A stretch of DNA of 64,000 bases from Nitrosococcus halophilus Nc 4 (GCF_000024725.1 NC_013960.1:3334001-3398000); one strand, 5' to 3'; shown: positions 34,522 through 45,343, counted from the first letter of the stretch. Numbers and translations: made by a program. Notes: a model not told the origin generated them from the letters alone.

Positions 34522-35190
34522 TTGAGAGTTGTGCTATTTGTGACCACTCTCTTGGCGCTTACCCCGGCTTCTGCCCAAACGATCCGCTATATTACCGACC
34601 ACATCGAGGTTACGTTACGTAGCGGGCAGGGGATTGAGCATCGGGTTTTGCAAACACTGGAGAGTGGCGTTACCGTTAAAGTGCTAGAGACGAGTCCCCA
34701 GGGTTATTCTCGAATACAGACCGAAGAGGGTGTCGAAGGATGGGTCTTGAGCCGCTACTTGATGAGCACCCCTAGTGCCAAGGAACAGCTGAATGTAGCC
34801 AAGCAGCGGATCGCTAACCTAGAGTTAAAAACCGCCCAACTCAAGGAAGAAATCCAAAAAATTTCCCAACAAAGAAAGACCACTCAGGAGAAAGCTCAAA
34901 CCCTCCTAGAAGATAATCAACGTCTGGGTAAGGAATTGGAGTATATTCGCCAGACTGCAGCCAGCGCGCTGGCCATCGACAGCGAGAATAAGCGCCTTAA
35001 GGATCAATTAATGAACTTAGAGCGTGTTGTTCAAGGATTGCAACAGGAGAATGTCGCCCTTAGAGATCGCACTTCCCGCGAGTGGTTCTTGATTGGGGCA
35101 GGCGTTATTCTGATTGGTATGCTTATTGGGCTCGTCATTCCCAAGATTCGCTGGAAAAGGCGTTCTACCTGGAGTGATTCATTTTTATAG
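34522..35190 (+). CDS. SH3-domain membrane protein (TIGR04211-like)
   Basis: A 222-residue protein with a signal peptide (LLALTPASAQ), a bacterial SH3 domain (about 20-80, YITDHIEVTLRSGQGIEHRV to GWVLSRYLM), a coiled coil (about 90-185) and one C-terminal membrane helix (FLIGAGVILIGMLIGLVIP) with a basic tail. This arrangement matches the 'SH3 and anchor' family (TIGR04211), of unknown exact role in the cell envelope. The start is uncertain: TTG 34522 has AGGGG upstream, and GTG 34531 is the alternative; the longer frame lies inside the cytochrome gene. It begins 16 bases after that gene and is probably co-transcribed. Confidence 0.85.
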   Translation: MRVVLFVTTLLALTPASAQTIRYITDHIEVTLRSGQGIEHRVLQTLESGVTVKVLETSPQGYSRIQTEEGVEGWVLSRYLMSTPSAKEQLNVAKQRIANLELKTAQLKEEIQKISQQRKTTQEKAQTLLEDNQRLGKELEYIRQTAASALAIDSENKRLKDQLMNLERVVQGLQQENVALRDRTSREWFLIGAGVILIGMLIGLVIPKIRWKRRSTWSDSFL

Positions 35191-35430
35191 CTGCTCCCCT
35201 CCCTCTAGGAGGGAACTTGCCTGAGTGAGCGTCTTTCGGAGTTCGCTGCTTACGGGTCGCAATTATCGGCTTATGTGCTTTCGCCGGCCGGGCTCTTGCC
35301 CGGTTGCTCCCTGCGCGTTTCCTGCTTCATCGAGGCCCCTATTATTGTCCCAGGCTGACCCTGGTATTGTTGGGAGGCTGTGCCCCTCCACAGCCTCTTC
35401 GTGCGCACAGCGCGCGCTACTTGGGGCGAT

Positions 35431-37302
35431 TCATTTTGAAAGGGTGCCCTTATTAGGTTTAAGCTGTTCCAAGTCACGTACCGCCCCTTTTGCCGCCGAG
35501 GTGGCGAGTGCTGCATAGGCCTGGAGCGCCAGGGAAACAGGACGATTCCGGTCGACCGGTTGCCAAGCCTGTTGGGCCTTAGCCTCCATGACCGTTCGGC
35601 GTCGCGCCAGTTCCTCTTCGCTTACCGCTAGATGAATACGTCGATGGGGAATGTCGATCTCAATCCTATCGCCCTCCTCGACCAGACCGATAGTACCTCC
35701 TTCAGCCGCTTCAGGAGAAACGTGACCAATGGAAAGCCCCGAAGTCCCCCCCGAGAAGCGGCCGTCCGTGATGAGTGCACAGACTTTGCCTAATCCTTTA
35801 GATTTCAGGTAGCTAGTAGGATAAAGCATCTCCTGCATGCCTGGGCCACCCTTAGGACCCTCGTAGCGAATGAGGACCACCTCCCCCGGCTGGATGTTGT
35901 CACCCAGAATAGCCTCCACCGAAGCCTCCTGGCTCTCGAATAGCCGGACCGGACCGGAAAACATCAGCATCGCTGGGTCTACCCCCGCGGTCTTGACGAT
36001 ACAACCTTCCTCAGCAAGATTGCCATAAAGAACCGCCAACCCCCCATCTTTGCTGTAAGCATGGGCGATATCACGAATACACCCTTGCGCCCGATCCAAA
36101 TCAAGACTCTCCCAGCGCCTCTCCTGGCTAAAAGCCATCTGAGTAGGAATGCCGCCTGGGGCCGCAAGGTAGCGATTCTGAGCGGCCTCATAGCCAGAAC
36201 GGACGACGTCCCATTGGTCAAGGGCTGCCCCCAAGGTCGGGCTATGAACAGTGGCGACCTGGCGTTGGAGCAACCCGGCCCGATCGAGTTCTCCCAGGAT
36301 ACCAATGACTCCCCCCGCTCGGTGAACATCTTCCATATGGTATTCCTGAGTTGCTGGAGCCACCTTACATAAATTGGGCACTTTGCGGGACAGGCGATCA
36401 ATATCAACCATGGTGAAATCCACCGCTCCTTCCTGGGCAGCCGCCAGTAAATGAAGTACGGTGTTGGTAGATCCGCCCATGGCAATATCCAAGCTCATGG
36501 CATTCTCAAAAGCCTCCAAGGTGGCAATTGAGCGAGGTAAAGCGGTTTCATCGTCCTGCTCGTAATAGCGTTTCGCCAGTGCCACAATCAAACGACCCGC
36601 TTCTAAGAACAACTCTTTCCGATCGGCGTGGGTCGCTAATAAGGAACCGTTACCCGGCAACGCCAATCCCAGGGCCTCGGTCAGACAATTCATGGAATTG
36701 GCAGTAAACATCCCGGAGCAGGAACCACAAGTAGGGCAGGCCGAGCGTTCATAGGCCATCACATCAGCCTCGCTTTCACTGGGGTCGGCTGCCGCCACCA
36801 TGGCATCCACCAGATCCAGGCTTAAGTTCTTGCCATGGATTTTTGCCTTCCCCGCTTCCATAGGCCCCCCCGAGACAAAGACCACCGGAATGTTCAAACG
36901 TAAGGCGGCCATCAACATGCCAGGAGTAATCTTGTCGCAATTGGAGATGCAGACCAACGCATCGGCACAATGGGCATTGACCATGTACTCGACAGAATCG
37001 GCAATGATTTCCCGGGAAGGCAAGGAATAGAGCATCCCACTGTGGCCCATGGCAATTCCATCATCCACGGCAATGGTGTGGAACTCCTTGGCCACCCCAC
37101 CTGCCTTCTCTATCTCTCGGGCCACCAACTGGCCGAGATCCTTGAGGTGAACATGGCCGGGCACGAACTGAGTGAAAGAGTTGGCAATCGCGATAATAGG
37201 CTTACCAAAATCGTTCTCTTTCATGCCGGTAGCCCGCCACAAAGCCCGGGCGCCAGCCATATTGCGGCCGTGGGTTGTCGTTCGGGAGCGATAAGGGGGC
37301 AT
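35431..37302 (-). CDS. ilvD: Dihydroxy-acid dehydratase
   Basis: A 623-residue iron-sulfur enzyme of valine, leucine and isoleucine synthesis, converting 2,3-dihydroxy-3-methylbutanoate or -pentanoate to the 2-oxo acid. The family length is about 615. Recognisable features are the start [20 protein letters not shown], the cluster region [30 protein letters not shown] with the iron-sulfur cysteines, and [20 protein letters not shown] near the C-terminus. I chose ATG 37302 with GGAGATATTT upstream rather than ATG 37320. It stands alone between tandem genes. Confidence 0.97.
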   Translation of the reverse strand: MPPYRSRTTTHGRNMAGARALWRATGMKENDFGKPIIAIANSFTQFVPGHVHLKDLGQLVAREIEKAGGVAKEFHTIAVDDGIAMGHSGMLYSLPSREIIADSVEYMVNAHCADALVCISNCDKITPGMLMAALRLNIPVVFVSGGPMEAGKAKIHGKNLSLDLVDAMVAAADPSESEADVMAYERSACPTCGSCSGMFTANSMNCLTEALGLALPGNGSLLATHADRKELFLEAGRLIVALAKRYYEQDDETALPRSIATLEAFENAMSLDIAMGGSTNTVLHLLAAAQEGAVDFTMVDIDRLSRKVPNLCKVAPATQEYHMEDVHRAGGVIGILGELDRAGLLQRQVATVHSPTLGAALDQWDVVRSGYEAAQNRYLAAPGGIPTQMAFSQERRWESLDLDRAQGCIRDIAHAYSKDGGLAVLYGNLAEEGCIVKTAGVDPAMLMFSGPVRLFESQEASVEAILGDNIQPGEVVLIRYEGPKGGPGMQEMLYPTSYLKSKGLGKVCALITDGRFSGGTSGLSIGHVSPEAAEGGTIGLVEEGDRIEIDIPHRRIHLAVSEEELARRRTVMEAKAQQAWQPVDRNRPVSLALQAYAALATSAAKGAVRDLEQLKPNKGTLSK

Positions 37303-37343
37303 AAATATCTCCAATAGCAAAGATCAGTTTAATCCATAGCTTA

Positions 37344-37397
37344 ACCCGGATAATTCATGAAATCACCACAAAGGCACGAAAAAATCAGAAACTTAAG
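37344..37397. repeat. Dispersed repeat R2, half copy
   Basis: ACCCGGATAATTCATGAAATC followed by ACCACAAAGGCACGAAAAAAT matches the start of the copy at 22493 almost base for base, including AGAAACTTA afterward. The other end is missing. It lies in the gap between ilvD and rep. Confidence 0.6.
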
Positions 37398-37485
37398 TGA
37401 TAAAAATTCCAGGTTAGCCTTTAATATTATCTATTACTTCTTCTTGGGCGTTAATAGTGAAGAGGAGTTCCATCACGGGTGATAA

Positions 37486-39492
37486 CTACTGACGGAGCAT
37501 CTCCCGCAAATTGGCAAGATGGACTTGGCCTCTTTCCATCCGCTCCGCGGGGTCGCGGGGAGCCCCTTCCCGCTCCCATTGAAGGTCTGCCTCAGGCAGC
37601 TCTGACAAAAATCGGCTAGGCTCACACCTGATAGCTTCCCCATACTGTTGGCGCTTTGCTGCCATGGTAAAATAAAGGCTCCTTTGGGCCCGAGTGATCC
37701 CCACATAGGCCAAACGCCGCTCCTCCTCTAAGGCGCCCTGTTCCAGGCTAGTCCGGTGGGGCAACAATTCCTCCTCCATGCCCACTATGAAAACATGGGG
37801 AAACTCCAGCCCCTTGGCGGCGTGGAGAGTTAATAGATTAACCGCATCTCGGTCTTTTTTCTCTTGCGTTCGCTCCAAAATATCCTGCAAACTGATTTCC
37901 GCCACCAGATCGCCCAGGTTCCGGCGTTCATCGCCTCGCTGGTAGAGGCGTTCCAACCAACCCACCAACTCCTCCACATTAGCCATGCGCCGCTCGGCAG
38001 TGCGCCGATCGTTACAGATTTCGTCAAGCCAGGCACGATAGTCAATTTCATCAATGAGGTCTTTAATCACCGCGATGGGATCACCACGCCGCCCCCGATC
38101 GGCCAAACCCACCACCCATTCACAAAATCGACGTAGCCGCATCAAGGCTTCACCAGAGAGGTACTCGCCCAAACCCAACTCGAAACCTGAGGCTAAGAGG
38201 CTTTGCCCTCGACGGGCCGCATATCCCGCCAGTTTTTCCAAGGTCGCCGCACCGATACCCCGGCGCGGAGTGTTGGCCACTCGTAGAAAAGCATTATCGT
38301 CATCTTCATTGGCCAGCAGACGCAGGTAAGCCATGATGTCCTTGACTTCGCCCCGTTCAAAAAACGAAGTCCCCCCGCTCAAAACATAGGGAATCCCGTG
38401 GGCCCGCAAAGCTCGCTCAAAGGGCCTGGATTGGTGGTTGCCCCGGTAAAGGATGGCATAATCACGACAAGCAGTGCGGTGCTTGAAGCGATGGTACATC
38501 AGTTCGGCAACGATCCTTTCCGCTTCATGGTGTTCGTCCCGGCAGCTCAGCACCTGTATGGGGTCGCCTTCACCTAAGGCGCTCCAAAGCCGTTTTTCAA
38601 ATATATGGGGATTGTGGCTGATAAGTCGGTTGGCCACCCGCAAGATGCGCCCATTGGAGCGGTAGTTTTGCTCTAGCTTGATGACCGTCAACTGGGGAAA
38701 ATCTTCTCTGAGCTGACGTAGGTTCTCCGGCCGAGCCCCCCGCCAAGCATAAACCGATTGGTCATCATCCCCCACCACGGTAACAGCACCCCGCACCCCG
38801 GCCAAATGTTTAACCAACTGGTATTGGGCCTCGTTGGTATCCTGATACTCGTCCACCAGCAGGTAGCGGAAACGGTTTTGCCAACGGTTGAGAATATCTG
38901 GGTGCAGGGCAAAGAGAGCCACGGGCAACCCGATAAGATCATCGAAGTCGACCCCATTATAAGCCCGCAGACGCCGATTATAGGCGGCATAGAGCTGGGC
39001 AGCTTTAAGCTCCTGGTCATTGCCCGCGCGGCTCAAGGCTTCTTCAGGGGACACCAAAGCACTTTTCCAGGCGGAAATCTGCCACTGCAGACTGCTCTCC
39101 TCGCCGCCACCGTTGAACTCATGGTGACAAAGATCACGGATCAGAGCGTGGCTATCTTGAGCATCCAATAAAGAAAAACCCGCTTTGAGGCCGAGGGCTT
39201 CCCGCTCACGGCGCAAAATATTGAGCCCGAGGGTATGGAAAGTGGAAACCACCAAGCCCCGCCCCCTACCCTTGGGCAGTAGCTGACCGATGCGGGTCTT
39301 CATTTCCCGGGCCGCCTTATTGGTAAAGGTCACGGCAGCAATGGAGCGGGCCGGCAAGTGACACTGCTCGATGAGATAGGCAATTTTATGGGTAATCACC
39401 CGGGTTTTACCGCTGCCGGCGCCTGCCAACACCAACAGGGGGCCGTCAATATGGCGTACTGCCAGGCGCTGTTGGGGGTTAAGGGTTGCCAT
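37486..39492 (-). CDS. rep: ATP-dependent DNA helicase Rep
   Basis: A 668-residue 3'-5' superfamily 1 helicase, close in length to E. coli Rep. Visible motifs are the start [20 protein letters not shown], Walker A AGAGSGKT (about 23-30), motif II DEYQDTN, motif [52 protein letters not shown] and the end [14 protein letters not shown]. It removes proteins in front of replication forks. Its start overlaps the stop of comM by 14 bases; the two are probably transcribed together. Confidence 0.95.
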   Translation of the reverse strand: MATLNPQQRLAVRHIDGPLLVLAGAGSGKTRVITHKIAYLIEQCHLPARSIAAVTFTNKAAREMKTRIGQLLPKGRGRGLVVSTFHTLGLNILRREREALGLKAGFSLLDAQDSHALIRDLCHHEFNGGGEESSLQWQISAWKSALVSPEEALSRAGNDQELKAAQLYAAYNRRLRAYNGVDFDDLIGLPVALFALHPDILNRWQNRFRYLLVDEYQDTNEAQYQLVKHLAGVRGAVTVVGDDDQSVYAWRGARPENLRQLREDFPQLTVIKLEQNYRSNGRILRVANRLISHNPHIFEKRLWSALGEGDPIQVLSCRDEHHEAERIVAELMYHRFKHRTACRDYAILYRGNHQSRPFERALRAHGIPYVLSGGTSFFERGEVKDIMAYLRLLANEDDDNAFLRVANTPRRGIGAATLEKLAGYAARRGQSLLASGFELGLGEYLSGEALMRLRRFCEWVVGLADRGRRGDPIAVIKDLIDEIDYRAWLDEICNDRRTAERRMANVEELVGWLERLYQRGDERRNLGDLVAEISLQDILERTQEKKDRDAVNLLTLHAAKGLEFPHVFIVGMEEELLPHRTSLEQGALEEERRLAYVGITRAQRSLYFTMAAKRQQYGEAIRCEPSRFLSELPEADLQWEREGAPRDPAERMERGQVHLANLREMLRQ

Positions 39493-40996
39493 GGGGGCGG
39501 TCTAATCGCCGATAACCAATCGCCTCAGAAAGATGGGGGGTGCAGATAGCCTCGCTCCCTTCCAAATCGGCAATCGTCCGGGCTAACTTCAGTATCCGGT
39601 GGTAGGCCCGGGCGGAAAGCCCCAGCTGCTCCAAAGCCTGGTCCAGTAAACGATAATCCTTATCACCGAGGCGGCAAGTGCGTTCTACCTCCCGATTGCT
39701 TAACCCACTGTTAGGCTGTCCCGAGCGGGCTAACTGACGCTGTCGCGCCGCTTCCACCCGAACTTGAATCTGGCGGCTAGTTTCCATGGTGCCTTCAGGT
39801 TCACTCCGTAACTGCTTCAGGGGCACAGGCGGCACCTCGATTTGTATATCGATGCGGTCTAGCAAAGGCCCGGAAATCCGCGCCCGATAACGCTGCACTT
39901 GTTCCATGGTGCACCGGCAACGGCCCTTGGGATCTCCCAAATAGCCGCAGGGACAGGGATTCATGGCCGCAACTAACTGCACACAAGCGGGAAACTCCAC
40001 CTGCTGGGCAGCTCGGGAAATCACAATACGGCCCGACTCCAAAGGCTCTCTGAGAACCTCCAATACACGACGCTCAAACTCTGGCAGCTCATCGAGAAAT
40101 AATACCCCATGATGGGCCAGGGAAATTTCCCCGGGCCGGGGCTGGCCGCCTCCCCCCACTAAAGCCACCGCGGAGGCGGTATGATGGGGCGCTCGGAAAG
40201 GACGCTGACGCCAGCGGCTAAAATCAAAGCCTTGGCTGCTGATGGATTGCACAGTGGCACTGTCCAGCGCTTCGACTTCGGTCATCCCAGGCAAAAGACC
40301 CGGCAGGCGACTGGCCAGCATCGTCTTGCCCGTTCCCGGGGGCCCGATCATTAAGAGATTATGAGCCCCAGCCGCTGCCACCTCTAGCGCCCGTTTGACA
40401 TGATACTGACCCCGAACATCAGCAATATCCATCTCCTCTACAGGAACCGCCTCGAGGGAATTTCCGGTAAAGGGAGCCAGTAAGGATTCTCCCCGGAGAT
40501 GCTGACAGACCTCTAAAAGGTGGGAAGCCACTAACACCTCAATCGTAGATACTAGGGCCGCTTCGGGGGCATTTTCCTCTGCAACAACCAGGGTGCGCCC
40601 CGCTTTGGCAGCTTGCAATGCGACGGCCAACACTCCCCGGATGCCCCGGACCTCGCCACTTAAAGCAAGCTCGCTGACAAATTCATAGGTTTTTAATACC
40701 GACGGTGAGATCTGCCCCGAAGCGGCCAAAATGCCTAAGGCGATAGCCAAATCAAAGCGCCCCCCTTCCTTGGGCAAATCCGCAGGCGCCAGATTTACCG
40801 TGATACGGCGAGCCGGAAACTCAAAGTGGCAATTGAGCAACGCGCCCCGTACCCGATCTCTACTCTCCTTAACCGCAGTTTCCGGCAAGCCCACGATAGA
40901 GAAAGCAGGGAGCCCATTAGAAAGATGGACCTCCACGGTCACTAAGGGAGCATCAACTCCTGCCTGAGCACGGCTGTAGGCAATCGCCAGCGACAT
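39479..40996 (-). CDS. comM: ComM / YifB-family AAA+ helicase (Mg-chelatase-like)
   Basis: A 505-residue protein beginning with the Lon-protease-like S5 fold ([20 protein letters not shown], then [20 protein letters not shown]). It then has the AAA+ domain with [52 protein letters not shown] and a C-terminal domain with [20 protein letters not shown]. ComM is a hexameric helicase that aids branch migration in natural transformation. Encoded just upstream of rep and downstream of ubiK on the same strand. Confidence 0.94.
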   Translation of the reverse strand: MSLAIAYSRAQAGVDAPLVTVEVHLSNGLPAFSIVGLPETAVKESRDRVRGALLNCHFEFPARRITVNLAPADLPKEGGRFDLAIALGILAASGQISPSVLKTYEFVSELALSGEVRGIRGVLAVALQAAKAGRTLVVAEENAPEAALVSTIEVLVASHLLEVCQHLRGESLLAPFTGNSLEAVPVEEMDIADVRGQYHVKRALEVAAAGAHNLLMIGPPGTGKTMLASRLPGLLPGMTEVEALDSATVQSISSQGFDFSRWRQRPFRAPHHTASAVALVGGGGQPRPGEISLAHHGVLFLDELPEFERRVLEVLREPLESGRIVISRAAQQVEFPACVQLVAAMNPCPCGYLGDPKGRCRCTMEQVQRYRARISGPLLDRIDIQIEVPPVPLKQLRSEPEGTMETSRQIQVRVEAARQRQLARSGQPNSGLSNREVERTCRLGDKDYRLLDQALEQLGLSARAYHRILKLARTIADLEGSEAICTPHLSEAIGYRRLDRPHGNP

Positions 40997-41041
40997 CTAT
41001 TGCAAGATACGGATGAGGAAAATCTGGGGATGGTCAGCAAG

Positions 41042-41359
41042 CTAGGTCCCGGTGTCATCGCTTCCCGGTGATTTCTCCCCTAATGCTTCCTGCTGTTCTT
41101 GTGGTTCTTTCTTGAGACCCGCTTGCGCTTCCAGCAAAGCAACCTGCTCCGCTAAGGCCTCTAGCTTCATCCGTGTGCGCTCCAATACCGCTCGCTGAAT
41201 ATCAAACTCTTCTCGGGTAACCAAGTCAAGTTTAGCAAACGTGCTAGTCAACACGGCGCGAAAATTCTTTTCTAGATCCTTCTGAAAATCCTGGAGACTT
41301 GGGGGAACGGCACCTGCTAGCTTGCGGGCCAGCTCATCCAAAAGCTTTGGTTCAATCAT
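41042..41359 (-). CDS. ubiK: UbiK accessory factor for ubiquinone synthesis
   Basis: A 105-residue coiled-coil protein of the UbiK/YqiC (BMFP) family, which assists the ubiquinone synthesis complex. It begins MIEPKLLDELARKLAGAVP, then has DFQKDLEKNFRAVLTSTFAKLD and DLVTREEFDIQRAVLERTR, all family hallmarks, ending in a coiled coil and a low-complexity tail. ATG 41359 has GGAGGGATAAG upstream; the longer frame from 41392 lacks this. It is commonly found next to comM in gammaproteobacteria, as here. Confidence 0.93.
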   Translation of the reverse strand: MIEPKLLDELARKLAGAVPPSLQDFQKDLEKNFRAVLTSTFAKLDLVTREEFDIQRAVLERTRMKLEALAEQVALLEAQAGLKKEPQEQQEALGEKSPGSDDTGT

Positions 41360-41392
41360 TGACTTATCCCTCCGGCCTGGTGCAATACTCAA

Positions 41393-41467
41393 ACTGACTT
41401 CTCCCCGCCCTATCAGGCGAGGGTTCTTGGATCACTCCAAGAACTTTCCTCGTTCAACACGCCTTCC
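41393..41467 (-). other. Putative right end / guide-RNA region of the TnpB element
   Basis: Just beyond the tnpB stop, CCCGCCC..GGCGAGGG-type and GTTCTTGG..CCAAGAAC inverted pairs are visible (about 41403-41447). In IS200/IS605 elements this place encodes the right-end hairpin and the omega RNA. Identification is by position and structure only. Confidence 0.4.
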
Positions 41468-42259
41468 CTAGGCGACAACGCCTGCTGTCGCCCCCGTTCC
41501 AGTCGCTCCAGAGGCTAACCCCGCCAGCCCGGCGGTTTTGATATTGATCGCCGCTGCGATGTCGCGGTCATGGACACTCCCGCACGAGGGACAGCGCCAT
41601 TCACGCACCTCCAGCGGCAGCGTTTCGTTGATATGTCCGCACCCTGGGGTGGGGCAACGCTTGGAGTTGGGAAACCCGCGGTCGATCTCGACTACGGTTC
41701 GCCCTACCCCCTGCGCCTTGTACTTCAGTTGACGGACAAACTCTCCCCAATTGGCATCGGCTATGGGCTTGGCAAGCCGGGGGTGTTTGATCATGTTCTT
41801 CACCGCCAGAGATTCAACGCACACGACTTGGTTTTCGTTGATCAGTGTGCGGGTCGCCTTGTGGGTGGCGTCCCTACGGCAGTCAGCTATTTTGGTGTGC
41901 ACACGGGCCACCTTCAGCCGCAGTTTGTTGCGGTTACGGGAACCTTTGCGCTTCTTCGCCAGCTTACGCTGCAGATAGGCCAGCTTCGCTTCGTACTGCT
42001 TGATGTACTTGGGATTGCCGGATTTGAATCCGTCGCTAGTGACGCTGGAAACCTCATTCAGCCAAGAAAAGTCCTGCTTGAGTTGGACAAGCCTTTTTTC
42101 CAACGCCGAATGGGGAATGACTTCGCCGTTCTGATAGAACGCATCGGTACGGTGCTTGAGCGTGTTGTTCCAAACAAAACGCGCACAGCCGAACGAACGA
42201 GCCAGCAGTTCGGCTTGTTCAGCTGTGGGATAGAATCGTTCCTGGTACGCCCTCTTCAT
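41468..42259 (-). CDS. IS200/IS605 TnpB-like protein with internal deletion (no first RuvC Asp)
   Basis: A 263-residue RNA-guided-nuclease-type TnpB where full proteins have 370-400. The N-terminal helix region (PTAEQAELLARSFGCARFVW) runs to LNEVSSV at 73. The next residues are TSDGFKSGNPKYIKQYEAKL, which in full TnpB follow the first catalytic motif by only a few residues. About 100 residues including the RuvC-I aspartate are therefore missing in frame. The RuvC-II glutamate (VCVESLAVKNM), the zinc finger (CPTPGC..CPSCG) and the last aspartate (HDRDIAAAIN) remain. The nuclease should be inactive. No tnpA is nearby. Whether it is still expressed is unknown. Confidence 0.85.
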   Translation of the reverse strand: MKRAYQERFYPTAEQAELLARSFGCARFVWNNTLKHRTDAFYQNGEVIPHSALEKRLVQLKQDFSWLNEVSSVTSDGFKSGNPKYIKQYEAKLAYLQRKLAKKRKGSRNRNKLRLKVARVHTKIADCRRDATHKATRTLINENQVVCVESLAVKNMIKHPRLAKPIADANWGEFVRQLKYKAQGVGRTVVEIDRGFPNSKRCPTPGCGHINETLPLEVREWRCPSCGSVHDRDIAAAINIKTAGLAGLASGATGTGATAGVVA

Positions 42260-42309
42260 GATATTTGTATTTTACAAAAATCAGCGCATTCTGTAAATGC
42301 TGCTTCGCG

Positions 42310-42350
42310 GCTTGCGCTTATATCACCGCCCGATTGGGCGATGCTTTACG
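42310..42350. repeat. IS605-type left-end hairpin (CGCCC/GGGCG)
   Basis: CGCTTATATCACCGCCCGATT continues as GGGCGATGCTTTACGC. The CGCCC GATT GGGCG hairpin lies about 60 bases upstream of the tnpB start, where an IS200/IS605 left end is expected. A near-identical sequence occurs alone at 46929. Confidence 0.6.
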
Positions 42351-42559
42351 CACTATTGGGTAAGTATATCCCATATCCCACCCCTTTTGGTTTAGATCCA
42401 GCAGAAAGTCTCCAAAAATGGTTCGGCATACGCTTCAACAGGGTGTACACTCGCTTATGGGCGTGTGGAAACCCTTACCTGGTAGGGGCAGTATGCCCGC
42501 ACCCCAATGATGTTCTGATTTGAAGCACTGCAAACCATAACAAATAAAGGGGAATCATC

Positions 42560-43798
42560 ATGAACACTACAGTAATAAGAAAGAAGACCCGACTCAATCC
42601 ATGGTTGAGAGGACTGCTGCTCCTCTCCACTGCGGGCAGTGCACAGGCGGAAGGTTTCATGAAGAGCGATGGCCTCTTCGAAGCCTTAACCGGCACCGAT
42701 GTCAATGAAACCCAATTCATGGAGTCCCTCGGGCTCACCATTGGCGGCTGGCTAGAGGGTGGCTATACCTTCAATCCCGACGATCCCCGGGACCGTTTCA
42801 ATGGGCCCGTCACCTTTAATGACCGGGATAACGAACCCCTAGGCAATGAAGCCTATTTGTTCTTCGAACGCAGCGTGAATACCGAGGGAGATCGCTGGGA
42901 TTTTGGCGGGCGAGCCGACTTCCTCTTTGGGACCGATGCCCGCTTTACCCAGGCAGCGGGGCTAGACGATAACATCATCGGTGATGATACTTTCCGCTTC
43001 TACAAGTTTGCTATCCCCCAACTGTATGTGGAAGCCTTCGCCCCCTATGGCAATGGCGTCACGGTAAAGCTGGGTCATTTTTATACTATCATCGGTAATG
43101 AAGTGGTCACAGCGCCCGGTAATTTCTTTTACTCCCATGCCTACACGATGCAATATGGGGAACCCTTCACCCATACCGGTTTTCTGGCCAGTTACCCCCT
43201 GACTAATAATATCAGCCTCAACGGGGGTGGCGTCCTGGGCTGGGATAATTTCTCTAAAGATCCTGAAAATCTGAATTTCTTAGGGGGGGTTAACTGGAGC
43301 AGCGATGATGAACGGACCTCTTTGGCCGTGGCCATCATCACGGGCAATGTCTCCGAAGTGGAGGGAACCCCAGATGATCCTGATAATAACCGCACCATGT
43401 ATAGCGTGGTCTTCAACCACGACATCACCGATCGGCTCCACTATACTTTTCAACATGATCTAGGCATAGAGCAAAATGCCATTAATAACAGCAAAGCAGC
43501 AGAATGGTTTGGTATCAATCAATATCTGTTTTTTGACATCAACGAAACCCTAAGCACCGGTTTGCGTTTCGAGTGGTTCCGTGATGATGATGGTAACCGT
43601 GTCTTTGTCAACGATCTCTCCGGCTCCGCGAGTTATTTCGCCGTGACTGCCGGACTCAACTGGAAACCGTTGAAATGGGTCACTTTCCGACCAGAGGTGC
43701 GTTATGATTGGGTCGACTCCGATGGCTTCGATGCCTTTGACAACAATAGCGATGACGATCAGTTCGTGGTCGCGGGAGATCTAATTATTCAATTCTAG
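42560..43798 (+). CDS. Outer-membrane beta-barrel porin
   Basis: A 412-residue porin-like protein: signal peptide (about 1-30, LRGLLLLSTAGSAQAEG), then a barrel of alternating strands (LTIGGWLEGGYTFNPDD, FDINETLSTGLRFEWFRDD) ending in a C-terminal phenylalanine (VVAGDLIIQF). It resembles the outer-membrane barrel family BBP2 (PF07642). It lies 45 bases before the ammonium transporter gene in the same direction, so the two may be co-transcribed and the porin may help ammonium or small amines through the outer membrane; that is inference. AAGGGGAA lies upstream of ATG 42560. A run of seven G is present near 43284. Confidence 0.82.
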   Translation: MNTTVIRKKTRLNPWLRGLLLLSTAGSAQAEGFMKSDGLFEALTGTDVNETQFMESLGLTIGGWLEGGYTFNPDDPRDRFNGPVTFNDRDNEPLGNEAYLFFERSVNTEGDRWDFGGRADFLFGTDARFTQAAGLDDNIIGDDTFRFYKFAIPQLYVEAFAPYGNGVTVKLGHFYTIIGNEVVTAPGNFFYSHAYTMQYGEPFTHTGFLASYPLTNNISLNGGGVLGWDNFSKDPENLNFLGGVNWSSDDERTSLAVAIITGNVSEVEGTPDDPDNNRTMYSVVFNHDITDRLHYTFQHDLGIEQNAINNSKAAEWFGINQYLFFDINETLSTGLRFEWFRDDDGNRVFVNDLSGSASYFAVTAGLNWKPLKWVTFRPEVRYDWVDSDGFDAFDNNSDDDQFVVAGDLIIQF

Positions 43799-43843
43799 CG
43801 CCTTTTCATCCACAGGACGGTTTCCCATGGGAGGACCTTTCAA

Positions 43844-45124
43844 GTGGAACAGCTAGCTACCCAAATGACGGCGGTTGCGGGAGAGGTGACACAACTTGCC
43901 TACGCTTTAGACACCTTTTATTTTCTCATCTCTGGCGCTCTGGTGATGTGGATGGCCGCAGGTTTTGCCATGCTCGAGGCAGGGCTGGTACGAACCAAAA
44001 ATACGGCGGAAATCCTAACCAAGAATATCGCGCTCTATTCCATTGCCTGCATCATGTTTATGATTGTCGGGTATAACCTGATGTATCCCGAGGAAGGGGT
44101 CAATACCTTCTGGCCGGGTCTCTCGTTCCTACTCGGTGAGGACCATTCCATGGAAGCCGTTTCAGCCGGCGGTGAACAAGCACCTTATTACTCAAAGTTG
44201 TCAGACTTTTTCTTCCAGGTTGTCTTTTGCGCCACGGCCATGTCCATCGTCTCCGGCGCCGTTGCGGAACGGATGAAACTGTGGTCCTTCCTGCTCTTTG
44301 CAGCCATAATGACCGCCTTCATCTACCCTCTCCAAGGATATTGGAAATGGGGTGGAGGATTCCTAGAGCAACTAGGCTTTCAAGACTTCGCCGGCTCAGG
44401 GGTAGTTCACCTCTGTGGGGCGTCGGCAGCCCTGGCGGCCGTCCTGCTCCTTGGGGCCCGACTTGGGAAATACGGCCCCCACGGTGAAATTTATGCCATC
44501 CCCGGCGCTAACCTGCCGTTGGCCACCCTAGGAACCTTTGTACTCTGGTTTGGTTGGTTCGGCTTCAATGGCGGTTCAGAACTTAAAGTCTCCAATGTTG
44601 TGGAAGCCAATGCAGTCGCCAGGGTATTTGTCAATACCAATTTAGCCGCTGCCGGTGGAGTCGTCACGGCGTTAATTACAGCCCGTCTCCTGTTTGGCAA
44701 AGCGGACCTGACCATGGCGCTTAATGGAGCTATCGCCGGCCTGGTGGCCATCACCGCTGAACCGTTGGCCCCCACTCCTTTGTGGGCCATGAATGTGGGA
44801 GCCATCGGTGGCTTGTTGGTGGTACTTTCCATCGCGGGCCTCGACCGGCTGAAAATCGATGACCCGGTGGGCGCTATCTCAGCCCATGGTACCGCCGGTA
44901 TCTGGGGGCTGCTAGCCGTGCCCTTTTCCAATACGGATGCCAGTTTTCTAAAGCAGCTTATTGGCATGGGGACGATCTTTGCCTGGGTCTTTATCAGCAG
45001 TCTGATTGTCTGGGCTGTCATTAAGATCACCCTGGGCATTCGGGTCAGCCAAGAAGAAGAAATGGACGGCCTCGACCGTAGTGAATGCGGTTTAGAGGCC
45101 TATCCAGAATTCGTCATCGAATAG
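43844..45124 (+). CDS. amt: Amt-family ammonium transporter
   Basis: A 426-residue inner-membrane ammonium channel with about eleven transmembrane helices. Family segments include LVMWMAAGFAMLEAGLVRTKN, the helix VVFCATAMSIVSGAVAERMK, VHLCGASAALAAVLLLGAR with the conserved channel histidine, WFGWFGFNGGSEL and ISAHGTAGIWGLLAVPF with the second histidine. It takes up ammonium, which in an ammonia oxidiser would matter for both energy and nitrogen. The start is GTG 43844 with GGGAGGA upstream. No GlnK gene is adjacent. It ends with a good terminator. Confidence 0.95.
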   Translation: MEQLATQMTAVAGEVTQLAYALDTFYFLISGALVMWMAAGFAMLEAGLVRTKNTAEILTKNIALYSIACIMFMIVGYNLMYPEEGVNTFWPGLSFLLGEDHSMEAVSAGGEQAPYYSKLSDFFFQVVFCATAMSIVSGAVAERMKLWSFLLFAAIMTAFIYPLQGYWKWGGGFLEQLGFQDFAGSGVVHLCGASAALAAVLLLGARLGKYGPHGEIYAIPGANLPLATLGTFVLWFGWFGFNGGSELKVSNVVEANAVARVFVNTNLAAAGGVVTALITARLLFGKADLTMALNGAIAGLVAITAEPLAPTPLWAMNVGAIGGLLVVLSIAGLDRLKIDDPVGAISAHGTAGIWGLLAVPFSNTDASFLKQLIGMGTIFAWVFISSLIVWAVIKITLGIRVSQEEEMDGLDRSECGLEAYPEFVIE

Positions 45125-45146
45125 CCACATAGCTACGCTTTATAAC

Positions 45147-45171
45147 GGGAAGAGTAGATTCTGCTCTTCCC
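45147..45171 (+). terminator. Rho-independent terminator after amt
   Basis: GGGAAGAG (45147-45154) pairs with CTCTTCCC (45164-45171) around a nine-base loop and is followed by TATTTCTT. It begins about 22 bases after the amt stop. Confidence 0.85.
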
Positions 45172-45343
45172 TATTTCTTAAAACCGCTGTCTATGATCAG
45201 TTCCTCATCGGAGCAGACTTAATTCTTCAGTTTTAGCGTTTCTTCCCTAGGATAACGTCTTATGAGATGGGAGGGCGCTTTGCCTTCCCTTCTCAAAGTC
45301 TTGCATAATACTCAGCATGCTCCCCAAATTTCTTATATCCTAA

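Noticed and set aside
35191-35430. GC-rich gap with GCTGTG/CACAGC-type inverted pieces before ilvD's end
   Set aside because: I could not relate it to a known RNA or repeat in the window.
42395-42450. Sigma-54 elements before the porin-amt pair (GG-N10-GC occurs twice)
   Set aside because: Only the GG and GC agree; the flanking bases do not match the consensus, and such matches occur by chance.
41570-42523. Plus-strand frame of 317 residues opposite tnpB
   Set aside because: It is an antisense shadow of the TnpB gene without homology or start signal.
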